Source: Candidatus Delongbacteria bacterium
GTDB taxonomy: Bacteria > UBA4055
Direction of reading: 5' to 3'
DNA length: 54,749 nucleotides
Assembly: GCA_016937995.1 (NCBI GenBank)
Contig: JAFGVM010000089.1
Coordinates: forward strand, 1 to 54,749
The translations under genes were made by a program, and so were the position numbers. Below are positions 18,201 to 26,120 of the stretch, one piece after another (position 1 is the stretch's first letter; every line of letters begins with the position of its first letter). The notes beneath the pieces are model-generated. The model was not told where the DNA came from and searched no databases. It saw nothing but the letters and a program-made list of their open reading frames with translations.

Positions 18201-19471
18201 TTGGGCATTTTCTTTTAGAATTTCCCGATGGCGGTATTTCCGGCCGGGTACCGGGTATAATGATGAATGACTCATACGGTAATATTTTACTGTCCGGAAT
18301 GGGATCAAATAAATTCAGAGTTGTAAAAAGCAGAAGTGGTATCGAGTTGATCGGAAGGGTGGAATTGAGAAATTCCAATATCGCTTTTCCTAACAATGAC
18401 ATAACACCATCGGAAAAAAAGTCACAACCCAATATATTTATGTCAACAGTATCATTGGACATTGATATAATACCATCTGCAGGAAATACTTACTACTATA
18501 ACAATTCAACTACTCAAGCATCCTTCTGGGAGCAGATAAAAAGTTCTTTCACAAAATTTGACAATGAACTTAGTAATGTAAAACTTCCTGTTGTAGGTTC
18601 GAAAAAAGGTTTACGTTTAAAAGGCCCATTAAGTGATCCGAGAAAACTCGAACTTTCAGGTGAAGTTAACGGAAGGAACGGTACATGTAATTATTCCGCT
18701 TTTTCATTTAAGATAGATGATACTTCTGTGACATTTAGTGAAGCTAAAGATAAAAATGGTATAATGGACCCGTATATTAAAGCTATTGGAAAAACAGTTG
18801 TAAAGACCAGACTGGATTCTACAGGTTATTCAGGTTTTGAAAATATTTATATTAAGGTGGTAACAAAAGAGGATAACGAGATCATCGACAATGAAGGTGG
18901 TCGTGTAAGTAATTTTTCAATAATTCTTTTGGATGAGGCAGGTAATCCATGGCTTAAGGATGATGAGAAGATCACTGGGATCGACACTCAGGGAACGGCA
19001 CGTGAGATGTTTAATGAAGCTCTTGACTCAAGGATATTAAGTCCATTCATAAATCCGATCGAAAACGCTATCGGTAAATTACTTGGTGCACAGGTATCTA
19101 TCAGACCTAATATTACATCAAATATCACACAGGAAAGACCGGGAGGTTCTTTTATTCCGGAATCCTATGGAGGGTATTTTGTCGGAAGTGAATTTTATAT
19201 TTCGAAATTTTTAACTGATGATCTGGCATTGACCTGGCATTCAAAGTATATTGGTTCTGAGGAGTATACTGAAGTTATTGAGCAGACTTACGGGTATAAA
19301 AACAATCTTGGTTTTGATTACAGACTGACGAATTATATGCTTACATCAGCTGGTTATCAATTTGACACCCTTAATGAAACATCAGGATATAATGTAGCTC
19401 TGTCTTTCAGATATAGATTCAAGAATATCTCCCAACCAGTGAATTATCTAAAAAGGTTATTTCAAAAGTAA
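15299..19471 (+). CDS. TamB-like (AsmA/DUF490 superfamily) envelope protein
   Basis: A 1390-residue protein anchored by one N-terminal membrane segment (about residues 8-26) with a large beta-rich periplasmic part. The start is TTG 15299, supported by GGAG five bases upstream. The N-terminal region resembles AsmA (VIIERLKPQLKADDFDISSLDM...IHVRNIKYV). The middle consists of repeated beta strands, as in the bridge-like lipid-transfer grooves of TamB. The C-terminal region (KGLRLKGPLSDPRKLELSGEVN and the final SGYNVALSFRYRFK) resembles the TamB/DUF490 module. TamB homologues act in phospholipid transport to, or protein assembly in, the outer membrane. No TamA/BamA gene is adjacent. The last base overlaps the mntP start codon. 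Confidence 0.75.
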   Translation: MKIWHRILYYLTVTVIVVIAGYGFFKKVIISQKIRSVIIERLKPQLKADDFDISSLDMQTDKIHVRNIKYVKDNLSVKIADIEIDYSLMKLLTKGINFKEWVENIRINSVRFEIDRSFETSSKLNWDFDIDQYSSILSPLKNYSYLDTIEVNDLNFSLRSQNSNIINVFENLSGGLIFDKKGGLDVIFDGKLLRSEKENIFLNGKLNYTSLNSEFNLSVEKSRIPELSSLFGQFKSDFGFYEGKLNLEINKYGNNQIFLFGDFRLNDFAGDIFDKVRLSNVNLLLSYYNGSLFFNEFNGYADKIPFEVEGMLYNVLNPQGDIYLSFNSLSDKDIKKTVSKFVEDTGMLYKLDFYDQNTLMLHANFQDSKIFTYVDIISPRLSIRDKLLENIKLSAVYKKDKISISKCSFLTNSNAVNFSGNYYITGNKNEYYDLSFSFTGSVFTEIPFLKTTKIRNVPTILKGKIKGRSFDDYTMSARLEAFDFEKDENDLLFYSSFDIDDQILMFEIHSSEDITIGDGFYNLNTKQYRFDGKDLLKPVKLLYGKTFIDKNEIIKFDLSGDDKVVNVHTSSVEKGSLFFGELNAKFNIGKDYAESFVNWEPDQKNIYSRPANFRLNFSSDKINVSDIYLDYKPVSGEAWFEYKSEKIGGKLNAKELELGSILGFREFSSNTDIDIAISGYSHSPYIDVNIKENELMYFPGDSFESINLKGEAEIHLEGKKIRVEKIFLYDKKDNKICTLSGNIKNFNEYSVNTYGELDLDILSAITGSKTIRGKLKYKIDSEGTKDLPKLNKCIIDIKDTDFYGDKIDRMKMVLTGAEDKGFYLELFQLDLNKYLNLTAAGFIPYDQEKDMQLTGYFHGNILGYLDNKFELVENGYSENEGSFIIGGSIFKPKIDDLELYFLDGTMNFKDITGKLEEIRSKFVVKNGKDFDIVQLSLNCSETGNRVLVENVHRDQTYNDIIVPGGFNIGHFLLEFPDGGISGRVPGIMMNDSYGNILLSGMGSNKFRVVKSRSGIELIGRVELRNSNIAFPNNDITPSEKKSQPNIFMSTVSLDIDIIPSAGNTYYYNNSTTQASFWEQIKSSFTKFDNELSNVKLPVVGSKKGLRLKGPLSDPRKLELSGEVNGRNGTCNYSAFSFKIDDTSVTFSEAKDKNGIMDPYIKAIGKTVVKTRLDSTGYSGFENIYIKVVTKEDNEIIDNEGGRVSNFSIILLDEAGNPWLKDDEKITGIDTQGTAREMFNEALDSRILSPFINPIENAIGKLLGAQVSIRPNITSNITQERPGGSFIPESYGGYFVGSEFYISKFLTDDLALTWHSKYIGSEEYTEVIEQTYGYKNNLGFDYRLTNYMLTSAGYQFDTLNETSGYNVALSFRYRFKNISQPVNYLKRLFQK

Positions 19472-20013
19472 TGAATTATTTGGAGATCATAATATTGGCA
19501 TTAGCACTGTCTGGTGATGCATTCGCAGTATCTGTGTCTGCAGGTGTCTGTTCAAGAACAGTTAAAATAACCCAGTCATTGAAAATGGCATTGTTATTTG
19601 GATTCTTTCAGGGTATTATGCCTGTTGCCGGCTGGATCACAGGTGCTCTTTTTTACGAATATATTAAAGACTACGGTAGCTGGATAGCATTGATTTTGTT
19701 GTTTGCTATAGGTTTAAAAATGATATTTGAAAGTTTTAAGCATGAAGACGATAAATGCTTAAACTATTTTAATACACACGTACTGTTTGTTCTGGCGTTA
19801 GCTACAAGTATAGATGCATTGGCTGCAGGATTAAGCTTAAAATTGCTTAATGTAAATATTATCATACCTGCTTTAATGATCACTGCAATAACATTTTTTA
19901 TCTCATTCCTGGGAATATTCATAGGGAAAAAAGCAGGAAATGCTCTTGGCCGAAAAGCGGAATTTGCAGGAGGGCTGATATTGATCGGTATAGGAATTAA
20001 ATTGGTAATATAA
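19471..20013 (+). CDS. mntP: MntP-family manganese efflux pump
   Basis: A 180-residue inner-membrane protein with six predicted segments in two similar halves. Both halves carry the family Asp motif: ALALSGDAFAVSVSAG (about residue 17) and ALATSIDALAAGLSL (about residue 110), plus GFFQGIMPVAGW. MntP exports Mn2+. The ATG overlaps the TamB-like stop (TAATG), so it is translationally coupled; it has no leader of its own and hence no room for a manganese riboswitch. The functional link to the TamB-like gene is unclear. Confidence 0.92.
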   Translation: MNYLEIIILALALSGDAFAVSVSAGVCSRTVKITQSLKMALLFGFFQGIMPVAGWITGALFYEYIKDYGSWIALILLFAIGLKMIFESFKHEDDKCLNYFNTHVLFVLALATSIDALAAGLSLKLLNVNIIIPALMITAITFFISFLGIFIGKKAGNALGRKAEFAGGLILIGIGIKLVI

Positions 20014-20043
20014 AAAAAAGGGGTATTATAAATAACACCCCTA
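20012..20043 (-). terminator. terminator / GTAGGGG-family hairpin after the DUF3857 pair
   Basis: GTAGGGGTGTTAT/ATAATACCCC hairpin on the minus strand with one A-C mismatch, ended by eight T residues on that strand. It therefore terminates the leftward gene ending at 20067, and lies back-to-back with the mntP stop. The GTAGGGG end places it in a repeat family found at several other places here. Confidence 0.75.
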
Positions 20044-20066
20044 CAACTTGTAACTTTCTGTTTCTA

Positions 20067-21920
20067 TTACTTTTCCAGAAAGATCATAGAGTATATCGGT
20101 TTTTTAAATTCAAGTATAAAATTTCTGAATTCGTTGTATTTTTCAGGTTTAACTGTCATTTCAGGAATGTAAATAGTTCTAACCAAATTTATATTATTAC
20201 TACCATAAATAATTTCAAGTTGAACAAATGCTTTTGATCCTCCGCATTCGAACTCTTTCCTGAAATTATCCATATTTATGATCCTTGATTCAGTATCCGT
20301 TCTGATGCTGATCGTATCTTTATAATAGATTTTACTTTTTACAATATAATCATTTACCCTGTCTTTCAGAGAGACGTCAATACCAAGACCCGGATCCATA
20401 ATCTTAAAATAAGTATAATCTCCCTGGTCAACTATTCTATCTCGGTAAAGAATATTGAACGATATTTCCATCGGTTTATCCAGATCGTCAATATTCTTAA
20501 AGTCAGGTCCGGAAGTTATCTCAGCAGCTTTATCATTTAGTGAATACTGGGCGAAGTACATTTTTCTCTGTTCTTCAGGAAATCTTTTATACCAGCGGTT
20601 ATTCTGATCATCCGCTGCTTTTAATGACCATAATGTTTCCAGTTCGATATTCTGATCGATTAATTTATAATTGAAAACACGTGATCTTGTTATAGTCTCA
20701 GGATAATTATAATCTATTATTAGTTCTTTTTTATCAGGGGAGATCAAAGTATTTTCATAGTTTCCTGTAAATCCGTATACTCCATCAGAATTCCCGGGTG
20801 AAACAAGTGTGCCTTCATGATAGGCCTCAAGCTCATCAATGAACCAGTCCAGTGCCATTTTTTTTAATTCAGGGAACTCTTTATATGATCTGTTAAGCTT
20901 TAAAACCGGATAAACATTCTCTATCCCCTGTGATCTTAACAGAGCAATAAATAAAGCTGTGATATCTCTTACAGAACCATACTTTTGCTGGATTATCTTA
21001 TCCATCGGGTCTGGAGTAAAATCCATTTGAGTTATGAACGAGTTCTTTTTTTCATAATTACCTGCAAGGTATTTGTAAACAGCAGTGATCTTTTCATCCT
21101 CTTCTTTAATATCACCAATTATGTCTGCAGACAATTCTTTAACCTTGTCTGTGATCACAACCTCATTTATTTTCTTCAGGTTCATCAGGGAATATTCATT
21201 CCAGTCCTTGTAAAATGAAAAGACTAAAGGTTTGCCGCTTATCAGATAATCAGGTGAAGAAGGTTCTTCTTTGATCAGTGGAGAATTATTGATCGACCAG
21301 GATAATATGTTCTTACCGTTCTCAATTATCTTATCTAAGGAAATATCTTCATGATTCCAAATGTTGAGATCTAATTTTTCAGGATAGATAAGAGTTAGTT
21401 TTTTTATGATGTATGGGTTGCTTTCCTGAAAGTGAACGATCTGATTAACCGGCATTTTTCTTGTGTTAGTGATCTTATATTCAAGAGCAAGGTAATATCC
21501 GGGTTCTATTGCTGGAAAATTTATTACTTTCTTTCTGTCATTGATATATTCCGGTGATGAAACCGCATCACGTGTGTTCAGATCGTATATCTGATTTTCA
21601 GGAACTTCATGCTTTATTCCTTCGGGATCGATCGTCACTTTTGTTAATAATTCAACACTTTCATAGTCAGGATCGTATTCAACTGTTACATCGGAATAGC
21701 GCTTTTTGCCGGAGTAGTTCACTATCTTCTTTAAAAAGAATACATGCTTGGTAAAAGAATAATCTTCTTCCACATCAAAATTTACATCTGTAAAAATATT
21801 TACTGTTGTAGCATCTTCATAAACTTTATCATTGTCATACTGAGAAATCAGTTTATCAATATCGTAAGAGGCAAAAGTTATACCTGTGATTACCAATATG
21901 GTTAAAATTAACTTTTTCAT
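20067..21920 (-). CDS. exported DUF3857/transglutaminase-like protein without catalytic Cys
   Basis: A 617-residue protein with a signal peptide (MKKLILTILVITGITFA), a DUF3857-like beta domain (about residues 30-235) and a transglutaminase-like helical domain (about 255-345). It is a paralogue of its upstream neighbour: both have an xRDxxAL...LRxxGI helix. Here the segment reads YGSVRDITALFIALLRSQGI, with Val317 where the neighbour has the catalytic Cys of GGVCRDKAALLTAML, and no matching His-Asp pattern follows. It is therefore probably enzymatically dead, perhaps a binding or scaffold partner. ATG 21920 overlaps the upstream stop (ATGA) and has GGAGGTG just upstream, implying tight coupling. 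Confidence 0.8.
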   Translation of the reverse strand: MKKLILTILVITGITFASYDIDKLISQYDNDKVYEDATTVNIFTDVNFDVEEDYSFTKHVFFLKKIVNYSGKKRYSDVTVEYDPDYESVELLTKVTIDPEGIKHEVPENQIYDLNTRDAVSSPEYINDRKKVINFPAIEPGYYLALEYKITNTRKMPVNQIVHFQESNPYIIKKLTLIYPEKLDLNIWNHEDISLDKIIENGKNILSWSINNSPLIKEEPSSPDYLISGKPLVFSFYKDWNEYSLMNLKKINEVVITDKVKELSADIIGDIKEEDEKITAVYKYLAGNYEKKNSFITQMDFTPDPMDKIIQQKYGSVRDITALFIALLRSQGIENVYPVLKLNRSYKEFPELKKMALDWFIDELEAYHEGTLVSPGNSDGVYGFTGNYENTLISPDKKELIIDYNYPETITRSRVFNYKLIDQNIELETLWSLKAADDQNNRWYKRFPEEQRKMYFAQYSLNDKAAEITSGPDFKNIDDLDKPMEISFNILYRDRIVDQGDYTYFKIMDPGLGIDVSLKDRVNDYIVKSKIYYKDTISIRTDTESRIINMDNFRKEFECGGSKAFVQLEIIYGSNNINLVRTIYIPEMTVKPEKYNEFRNFILEFKKPIYSMIFLEK

Positions 21921-23857
21921 TTTACACCTCCTATTTTTCCGATCATATACAGATTACCGTATTTATCCAGTGAGGATAATTTGTTCTTAACAGCTAGATA
22001 ATCTTCTTTTTTAAAATGTATTTTGCTAGATTCAAAGTGATAATGTGCAGTTAAAACATTGTTCTCAAATTTATTTTCTATTTTTGTTTTAAACCCATGA
22101 AAATCAAGTTCATCAACCTTCGGGAATGAAATATTCTCGATCTCCTTATCCAGCTTGAGTGAGATGTAAGTATCTAAACTGTATGTCCCTCCCATTTTGA
22201 AGTCAAAATTCCTGGACTGTAACGAAAATGGACCCATGATACTTCTAAATAGAAAATGAATGTTCAATTTTGATACATCAAATGGTATAAATATGTGTTC
22301 CCTGGACATGTCAATAAAGTTGTTGATCTTCACCTTAAGTTCAACTTTCATATTCTTTTCTTTATTCTTCGGGTCAGTATAAGTCAATTCCAGTAGTTCA
22401 ATGCTCGGATTGATCTTTCCGAGCAATTTAGAAAAATAATTTTCAAGTTCATGGCCGGTATAATGGTCAAGAATTGATCTGAAGATCGTATCGCCCAGTC
22501 CTGTCATATCGTATTTGATATTTCCTTCAGCGATGTCGCCTTTTACAACAAGATCGATATTTGCGGTTGAATTATTATTCTCTGGAAGTGATACAGGTGT
22601 TGTTCTCAAAGTTTCACCTTTTTCACTTGCAATAAGATAGCTGTTATCCTCTTCGTACTTAGGCAGAAAATCCTTTGTGTTTTCATCTGTAGGATCAAAA
22701 ATAAATTCAGGTTCTCCCTTATCATCATAAGAAACTGTTATTGCATGATTGAACCAGACTATAGGAAATTCATGATTAAGTCTGCTTCCAGATGAAATAA
22801 GGATAACATCAGAACCAATACCGGCCAACCTCAACATTGCTGTTAAAAGAGCTGCTTTATCTCTGCAAACTCCACCTTTAGTCTCAAATGTATATGCTAC
22901 ATCATGCGGCTCAAATCCGGGACGGTTGGTTTCTTTATCTACTCCGAGATAACGGATCTTTCTTGCGACCCAGTAGAATAATTTTGCCGCTTTTTCCTTT
23001 CGTCCTTCAACTCCTTTTATTATTTCATCAACCTTTTTCTGCATTGCTTCGGTTGTATTCATATGAGGTTTAACAATATTGAAATACCATTTTGATATCT
23101 CTTCCCAGTTTTTAGCCGTTGTTATGCCATATTGATGAAGTATGAAATTTGTGTCCTCCATATATGGCTCATAAATAAGCTGCGTTGAGTTCTTATTGTT
23201 CCAAGTGTGTTTAGTCCTTCCGTCCCTTTCTTCTTTCTTGTATTCAAAATCATACTCTTTTTCGTTCTTATTTAATTCATAAATATACAATTGCTTCTCA
23301 GATGGTATGCTGATCTCCAAATAATCGTTTAAGTAGGACGAGAAGGTTTCTAAAGAATATGTTGTAAAAAAATTGTTCTCCATTACTCTTTTCTTGGCTA
23401 TATTCTTTGTTTTCTCGTAAAGGATATCTCCTATCTCAAGATCAGGAATATTACCGGTAAGATATTTACTTTGGTTTGAATAGATATTGCTCCATCCTGG
23501 AGGATCAGTTACTGTCAAGAATTTATCAGGATCAAATGTCACTACTTTCCCATCGGATTTTATAAGCTTGATCTCTTCGACTATCAGAGAATCATATATA
23601 AGATCTTTATAAAAAAACACTTCATTATTCCTTTTTCCTTCTTCGGTCAATATTTTTTTGTATGTTTCATCGATACTGTATCCCAGGCAGTCATTATTTA
23701 GATACTCGATCTTATTTACCAAATAAACTTCATGACTGTTCGGATAGTCTTGGGATTGAGCCTTTTGTAGCAGATCGATCGCCTGATCGAAAGGGATGTA
23801 ATCCGCATGGATTGTGGTCATCAAGACCCAAAGTAAGAATATCAGCAATTTTTTCAT
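21917..23857 (-). CDS. exported DUF3857/transglutaminase-like protein with intact catalytic residues
   Basis: A 646-residue protein with a signal peptide (MKKLLIFLLWVLMTTIHA), a DUF3857-type N-terminal domain (YKDLIYDSLIVEEIKLIKSDGKVV near residue 85) and a transglutaminase-like core. The papain-like triad is visible: Cys331 in GGVCRDKAALLTAML, His371 in WFNHAITVS and Asp388 in FIFDPTDE. It would act in the periplasm or at the surface. Substrates for this family are not established; cross-linking, amide hydrolysis and peptide cleavage are all known for the fold. The SD (AAAGGGG) is close to ATG 23857. It is the first gene of a coupled pair with its degenerate paralogue. Confidence 0.82.
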   Translation of the reverse strand: MKKLLIFLLWVLMTTIHADYIPFDQAIDLLQKAQSQDYPNSHEVYLVNKIEYLNNDCLGYSIDETYKKILTEEGKRNNEVFFYKDLIYDSLIVEEIKLIKSDGKVVTFDPDKFLTVTDPPGWSNIYSNQSKYLTGNIPDLEIGDILYEKTKNIAKKRVMENNFFTTYSLETFSSYLNDYLEISIPSEKQLYIYELNKNEKEYDFEYKKEERDGRTKHTWNNKNSTQLIYEPYMEDTNFILHQYGITTAKNWEEISKWYFNIVKPHMNTTEAMQKKVDEIIKGVEGRKEKAAKLFYWVARKIRYLGVDKETNRPGFEPHDVAYTFETKGGVCRDKAALLTAMLRLAGIGSDVILISSGSRLNHEFPIVWFNHAITVSYDDKGEPEFIFDPTDENTKDFLPKYEEDNSYLIASEKGETLRTTPVSLPENNNSTANIDLVVKGDIAEGNIKYDMTGLGDTIFRSILDHYTGHELENYFSKLLGKINPSIELLELTYTDPKNKEKNMKVELKVKINNFIDMSREHIFIPFDVSKLNIHFLFRSIMGPFSLQSRNFDFKMGGTYSLDTYISLKLDKEIENISFPKVDELDFHGFKTKIENKFENNVLTAHYHFESSKIHFKKEDYLAVKNKLSSLDKYGNLYMIGKIGGVK

Positions 23858-23876
23858 TTAGACCCCTTTTTACATA

Positions 23877-24305
23877 TTAATTTTCATCTACTTCTGAATT
23901 TCCGTTCATAATAACCAGTATTGATGCCGGTAGTATGTGGGCAAAATAAATCAGTGCAACGGTAAAAACAATATTTATTCTCATGTCTGTAATAGACAAT
24001 AGAAGCATGATCAATAATGCTATTATCGTAAAAATTGCATAGGACAATCTTAGTATTTTTCTAACTAAAATTAATTCTCTTTCGTCAAGATCTTTCACTG
24101 ATAAATGAACAAATCCCCACGCTTTAGTTTTGATGTATGCGAAATAAAAACTTATCGCAAATAATGTAATAAAGAAAACTTCTGAAGCAACGAACATCCA
24201 TGACCATTCAATATCCCTAAGATACTGGAAAGTAAATACTATGAATATCAGACCTAAGTAATTCATCAGCACAAAATGAATACTGTTCAGTTTTAAATTC
24301 TTCAC
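23877..24305 (-). CDS. four-helix membrane protein of unknown function
   Basis: 142 residues with about four transmembrane segments (near 12-27, 36-56, 87-108 and 112-132) and a charged central loop (SVKDLDERELILVRKILRL). The start is GTG 24305 with GGAG seven bases upstream. It lies downstream of a small XRE regulator on the same strand. Such regulator plus small membrane protein pairs are common, and the regulator often controls its partner. I do not recognise a specific family. Two hairpins separate it from the regulator gene. Confidence 0.7.
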   Translation of the reverse strand: MKNLKLNSIHFVLMNYLGLIFIVFTFQYLRDIEWSWMFVASEVFFITLFAISFYFAYIKTKAWGFVHLSVKDLDERELILVRKILRLSYAIFTIIALLIMLLLSITDMRINIVFTVALIYFAHILPASILVIMNGNSEVDEN

Positions 24306-24349
24306 TTTTTATCTCCTGTGTTTATATTAAGAATGGATTTTATTGTTCT

Positions 24350-24407
24350 CGTATGAAGGAAGGATGGAGGATCCTTCCCATACGATATGTCAGATCCAAT
24401 ATCTGAC
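24350..24407. repeat. two adjacent hairpins between the XRE and membrane-protein genes
   Basis: First hairpin: CGTATG...CATACG outer arms with GGAAGGAT/ATCCTTCC inside (24350-24384). Second: GTCAGAT/ATCTGAC with a five-base loop (24389-24407). Neither is followed by a T-run. They may attenuate or process the message so the two genes are expressed at different levels. Confidence 0.5.
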
Positions 24408-24423
24408 TGCTTTGCGTGAACGA

Positions 24424-24684
24424 TCAACTAATATCCTTGCGCATTCTCTCAAATACGATCTCACTTAACGGCTTCATTGGTTTAGGAGAAAATATGAACT
24501 CAATAGGTTTATTCAATACATCTGAGATACGGAAAGCTAGATCCAGGCTTGGATTATATTCTTCCCTCTCAAGATATCCGACAGTTTGAAAGTTAACTCC
24601 TATCTTATCTGCAAGCTCTCTTCTTGTCATACCAATTTCCTGCCGGAGAAATGATACTCTATTGTATAATTTTCTTGATATCAT
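24424..24684 (-). CDS. XRE-family HTH regulator (Cro/CI type)
   Basis: An 86-residue regulator. The helix-turn-helix FLRQEIGMTRRELADKIGVNFQTVGYLEREEYNPSLDLAFRI is the classic XRE pattern shared with small YozG-like regulators. ATG 24684 is preferred over the upstream TTG 24699, because TTG lies inside the predicted -10/operator region. The predicted transcription start falls on the A of this ATG, so the message may be leaderless; no SD is present. A palindrome over the -10 suggests autorepression. The membrane protein gene follows on the same strand. Confidence 0.82.
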   Translation of the reverse strand: MISRKLYNRVSFLRQEIGMTRRELADKIGVNFQTVGYLEREEYNPSLDLAFRISDVLNKPIEFIFSPKPMKPLSEIVFERMRKDIS

Positions 24685-24685
24685 G

Positions 24686-24699
24686 TTGTAAATATACAA
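24686..24699. promoter_or_regulatory. operator-like palindrome over the XRE promoter
   Basis: Perfect palindrome TTGTAAATATACAA spanning the -10. A related word TTGCATATT occurs at the -35 of the same promoter and again at 24769-24776 over the -10 of the divergent promoter. The shared word suggests one regulator binds all three, most simply the XRE protein encoded here. Confidence 0.55.
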
Positions 24700-24719
24700 T
24701 AAAAATAATAAATATGCAA
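24691..24719 (-). promoter_or_regulatory. promoter of the XRE gene
   Basis: Reading leftward, TTGCAT (24719-24714), 17 bases, TATATT (24696-24691). The seventh base after the -10 is the A of ATG 24684, predicting a leaderless transcript. Confidence 0.6.
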
Positions 24720-24749
24720 TATGATTCGCATTGTTATAGTATTATGAGC

Positions 24750-24778
24750 TTGACAAATAATTTATTTTTGCATATTCT
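24750..24778 (+). promoter_or_regulatory. promoter of the DUF5684-like gene
   Basis: Consensus TTGACA (24750-24755), 17 bases, TATTCT (24773-24778). The last spacer bases and the -10 form TTGCATATTC, which resembles the XRE operator word. Confidence 0.7.
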
Positions 24779-24818
24779 TTTGTAGTCATTTGTTAGAAAT
24801 AAAATATTGGAGGAGAAA

Positions 24819-25184
24819 ATGGGTAACGTGATATACGTTCTTGTAATTGTAGCTTTCGTTCTTTATGAATTGATAGCAATGTGGAAAGTTTTTGAGAAAG
24901 CAGGACAACCGGGGTGGGGCATATTTATACCTATCTATAACACTTACATAATGTTGAAAATTGCTGGAAGACCTGGTTGGTGGTTATTATTGTTCTTTGT
25001 GCCAATCGTTAACTTTGTGATAGCAATAATAATGATGGTTGATATTGCTAAGAATTTTGGTAAAAGCGGAATGTTCGCTCTTGGACTGATCTTACTTGGA
25101 TTCATTTTTTATCCGATCCTGGGATACGGAGATGCACAGTGGAATCCCGGTGGTGCACCTGAACCTACAGCTCCAATCGAGTAA
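24819..25184 (+). CDS. small membrane protein, DUF5684-like
   Basis: 121 residues with three to four transmembrane segments. The recurring loop pattern WKVFEKAGQPGWGIFIPIYNTYIMLKIAGRPGWWLLLFF is typical of DUF5684 proteins, whose function is unknown. The start is ATG 24819: GGAGGAG lies five bases upstream. The TTG at 24807 overlaps that SD and is rejected. It is monocistronic, with a clear promoter and terminator, and may be controlled by the divergent XRE protein. Confidence 0.8.
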   Translation: MGNVIYVLVIVAFVLYELIAMWKVFEKAGQPGWGIFIPIYNTYIMLKIAGRPGWWLLLFFVPIVNFVIAIIMMVDIAKNFGKSGMFALGLILLGFIFYPILGYGDAQWNPGGAPEPTAPIE

Positions 25185-25190
25185 ACTTTT

Positions 25191-25217
25191 AAAGGCGAGA
25201 ATTATCTCGCCTTTTTT
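25191..25217 (+). terminator. terminator after the DUF5684-like gene
   Basis: GGCGAGA/TCTCGCC stem with an ATTA loop, flanked by AAA and TTTTTT. Confidence 0.9.
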
Positions 25218-25219
25218 GT

Positions 25220-25248
25220 TTGACAAATCCTCTATTATTCTCTAATTT
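25220..25248 (+). promoter_or_regulatory. promoter of the secreted helical protein gene
   Basis: TTGACA (25220-25225), 17 bases, TAATTT (25243-25248), directly after the preceding terminator and about 50 bases before the ATG. Confidence 0.65.
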
Positions 25249-25301
25249 GTTTTAACTGGTATTTTTCAAGATATGAAATATTTAGATAATAGGAAGAGAA
25301 A

Positions 25302-25952
25302 ATGTTTATCCAAAAAAGAATTGCATTTATCGCAATAATACTTGTTGCATTATGCGTGGGTCTTTTCGCTGGAGATGGTAAAGCACTGGAAAAACAATCT
25401 GCAAAGATAGTAAAGAAAGTGGAAAGAGCTGCAACAGGAACAGCTGAAGCTTATTCTTACATTTATGATGCGATCGGCAAAGAAAAAGAAACAAAAGAAC
25501 TGCAGAAACTAACTCAGGATCTAAAAATTAAAGATAAAGTCGATCTTGATAAACTTGAAAAATCCATGGAAACCATCGTTAAATATGGAACACTGCTTGA
25601 GACTATAGATCTTGCAAAAGAAGTGATCAGTGAGGAAGGAAAAGGAAAGCTAGGAATGTCTATTGTAAGTATGACCGTTGCAACGAATCTGTATAATGAA
25701 GCTACTGATGAATCAAAGGAACTTCTTCCAAAAGCTGAAAAAGCTCTGAAAGGATTATCTGGATTTTCTGCTATGAAAGAAGCTGGACCGATAAAAGAAG
25801 CCATCGGTAACTGTAAATGGGTCGGAGAAAAATCTCCTGCTCAAATGAAACAACTTGCAACAGCAATGACAAAAGTCACTGACTATTCAAAAGCTAACGG
25901 GATTCCACTTCCAACAAAAGATGAGATAGAAAAAAAAGCAGCAGAATTATAA
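25302..25952 (+). CDS. secreted helical protein of unknown function
   Basis: 216 residues with a signal peptide (IAFIAIILVALCVGLFA, cleavage near GDGKALE) and an otherwise soluble, Lys/Glu/Ala-rich all-alpha body. A single Cys is found late in the protein (IGNCKWVGEKSP). AGGAAGAG lies just upstream of the ATG. It has its own promoter and a terminator-like hairpin downstream. I recognise no family; a periplasmic or surface helical-bundle protein is all the sequence supports. Confidence 0.7.
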   Translation: MFIQKRIAFIAIILVALCVGLFAGDGKALEKQSAKIVKKVERAATGTAEAYSYIYDAIGKEKETKELQKLTQDLKIKDKVDLDKLEKSMETIVKYGTLLETIDLAKEVISEEGKGKLGMSIVSMTVATNLYNEATDESKELLPKAEKALKGLSGFSAMKEAGPIKEAIGNCKWVGEKSPAQMKQLATAMTKVTDYSKANGIPLPTKDEIEKKAAEL

Positions 25953-25960
25953 ACTTATGT

Positions 25961-25994
25961 TGTCATACTCGGGCTTGACCCGTGCATCCAGGGG
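25961..25994. repeat. TGTCAT-family intergenic repeat
   Basis: Begins TGTCATACTCGGGCTTGACC and ends with ATCCAGGGG, with a small CGGG/CCCG hairpin inside. Relatives of the same layout lie at 12406, 12467, 46503, 46556, 46600, 48920, 53932 and 53991. Confidence 0.6.
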
Positions 25995-26008
25995 AATTAA
26001 ATTATTTT

Positions 26009-26033
26009 AGGGCGTTTTATACGTCCTTTTTTT
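26009..26033 (+). terminator. terminator after the secreted helical protein
   Basis: AGGGCGT/ACGTCCT stem with one G-T pair, loop TTTAT, then seven T residues. Confidence 0.75.
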
Positions 26034-26120
26034 ATAAGAATTATATCATTGCAAATCATGACCGTTTAGATTTATTTATATCATCATGGTAATAATATAA
26101 TGAATATATCCGGAGATAAT

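Noticed and set aside
19471-19530. Manganese riboswitch (yybP-ykoY) expected before mntP
   Set aside because: mntP starts inside the stop codon of the TamB-like gene, so no leader RNA exists.
24807-24818. TTG 24807 as the start of the DUF5684-like gene
   Set aside because: The TTG overlaps the GGAGGAG ribosome-binding sequence, which is correctly spaced for ATG 24819.
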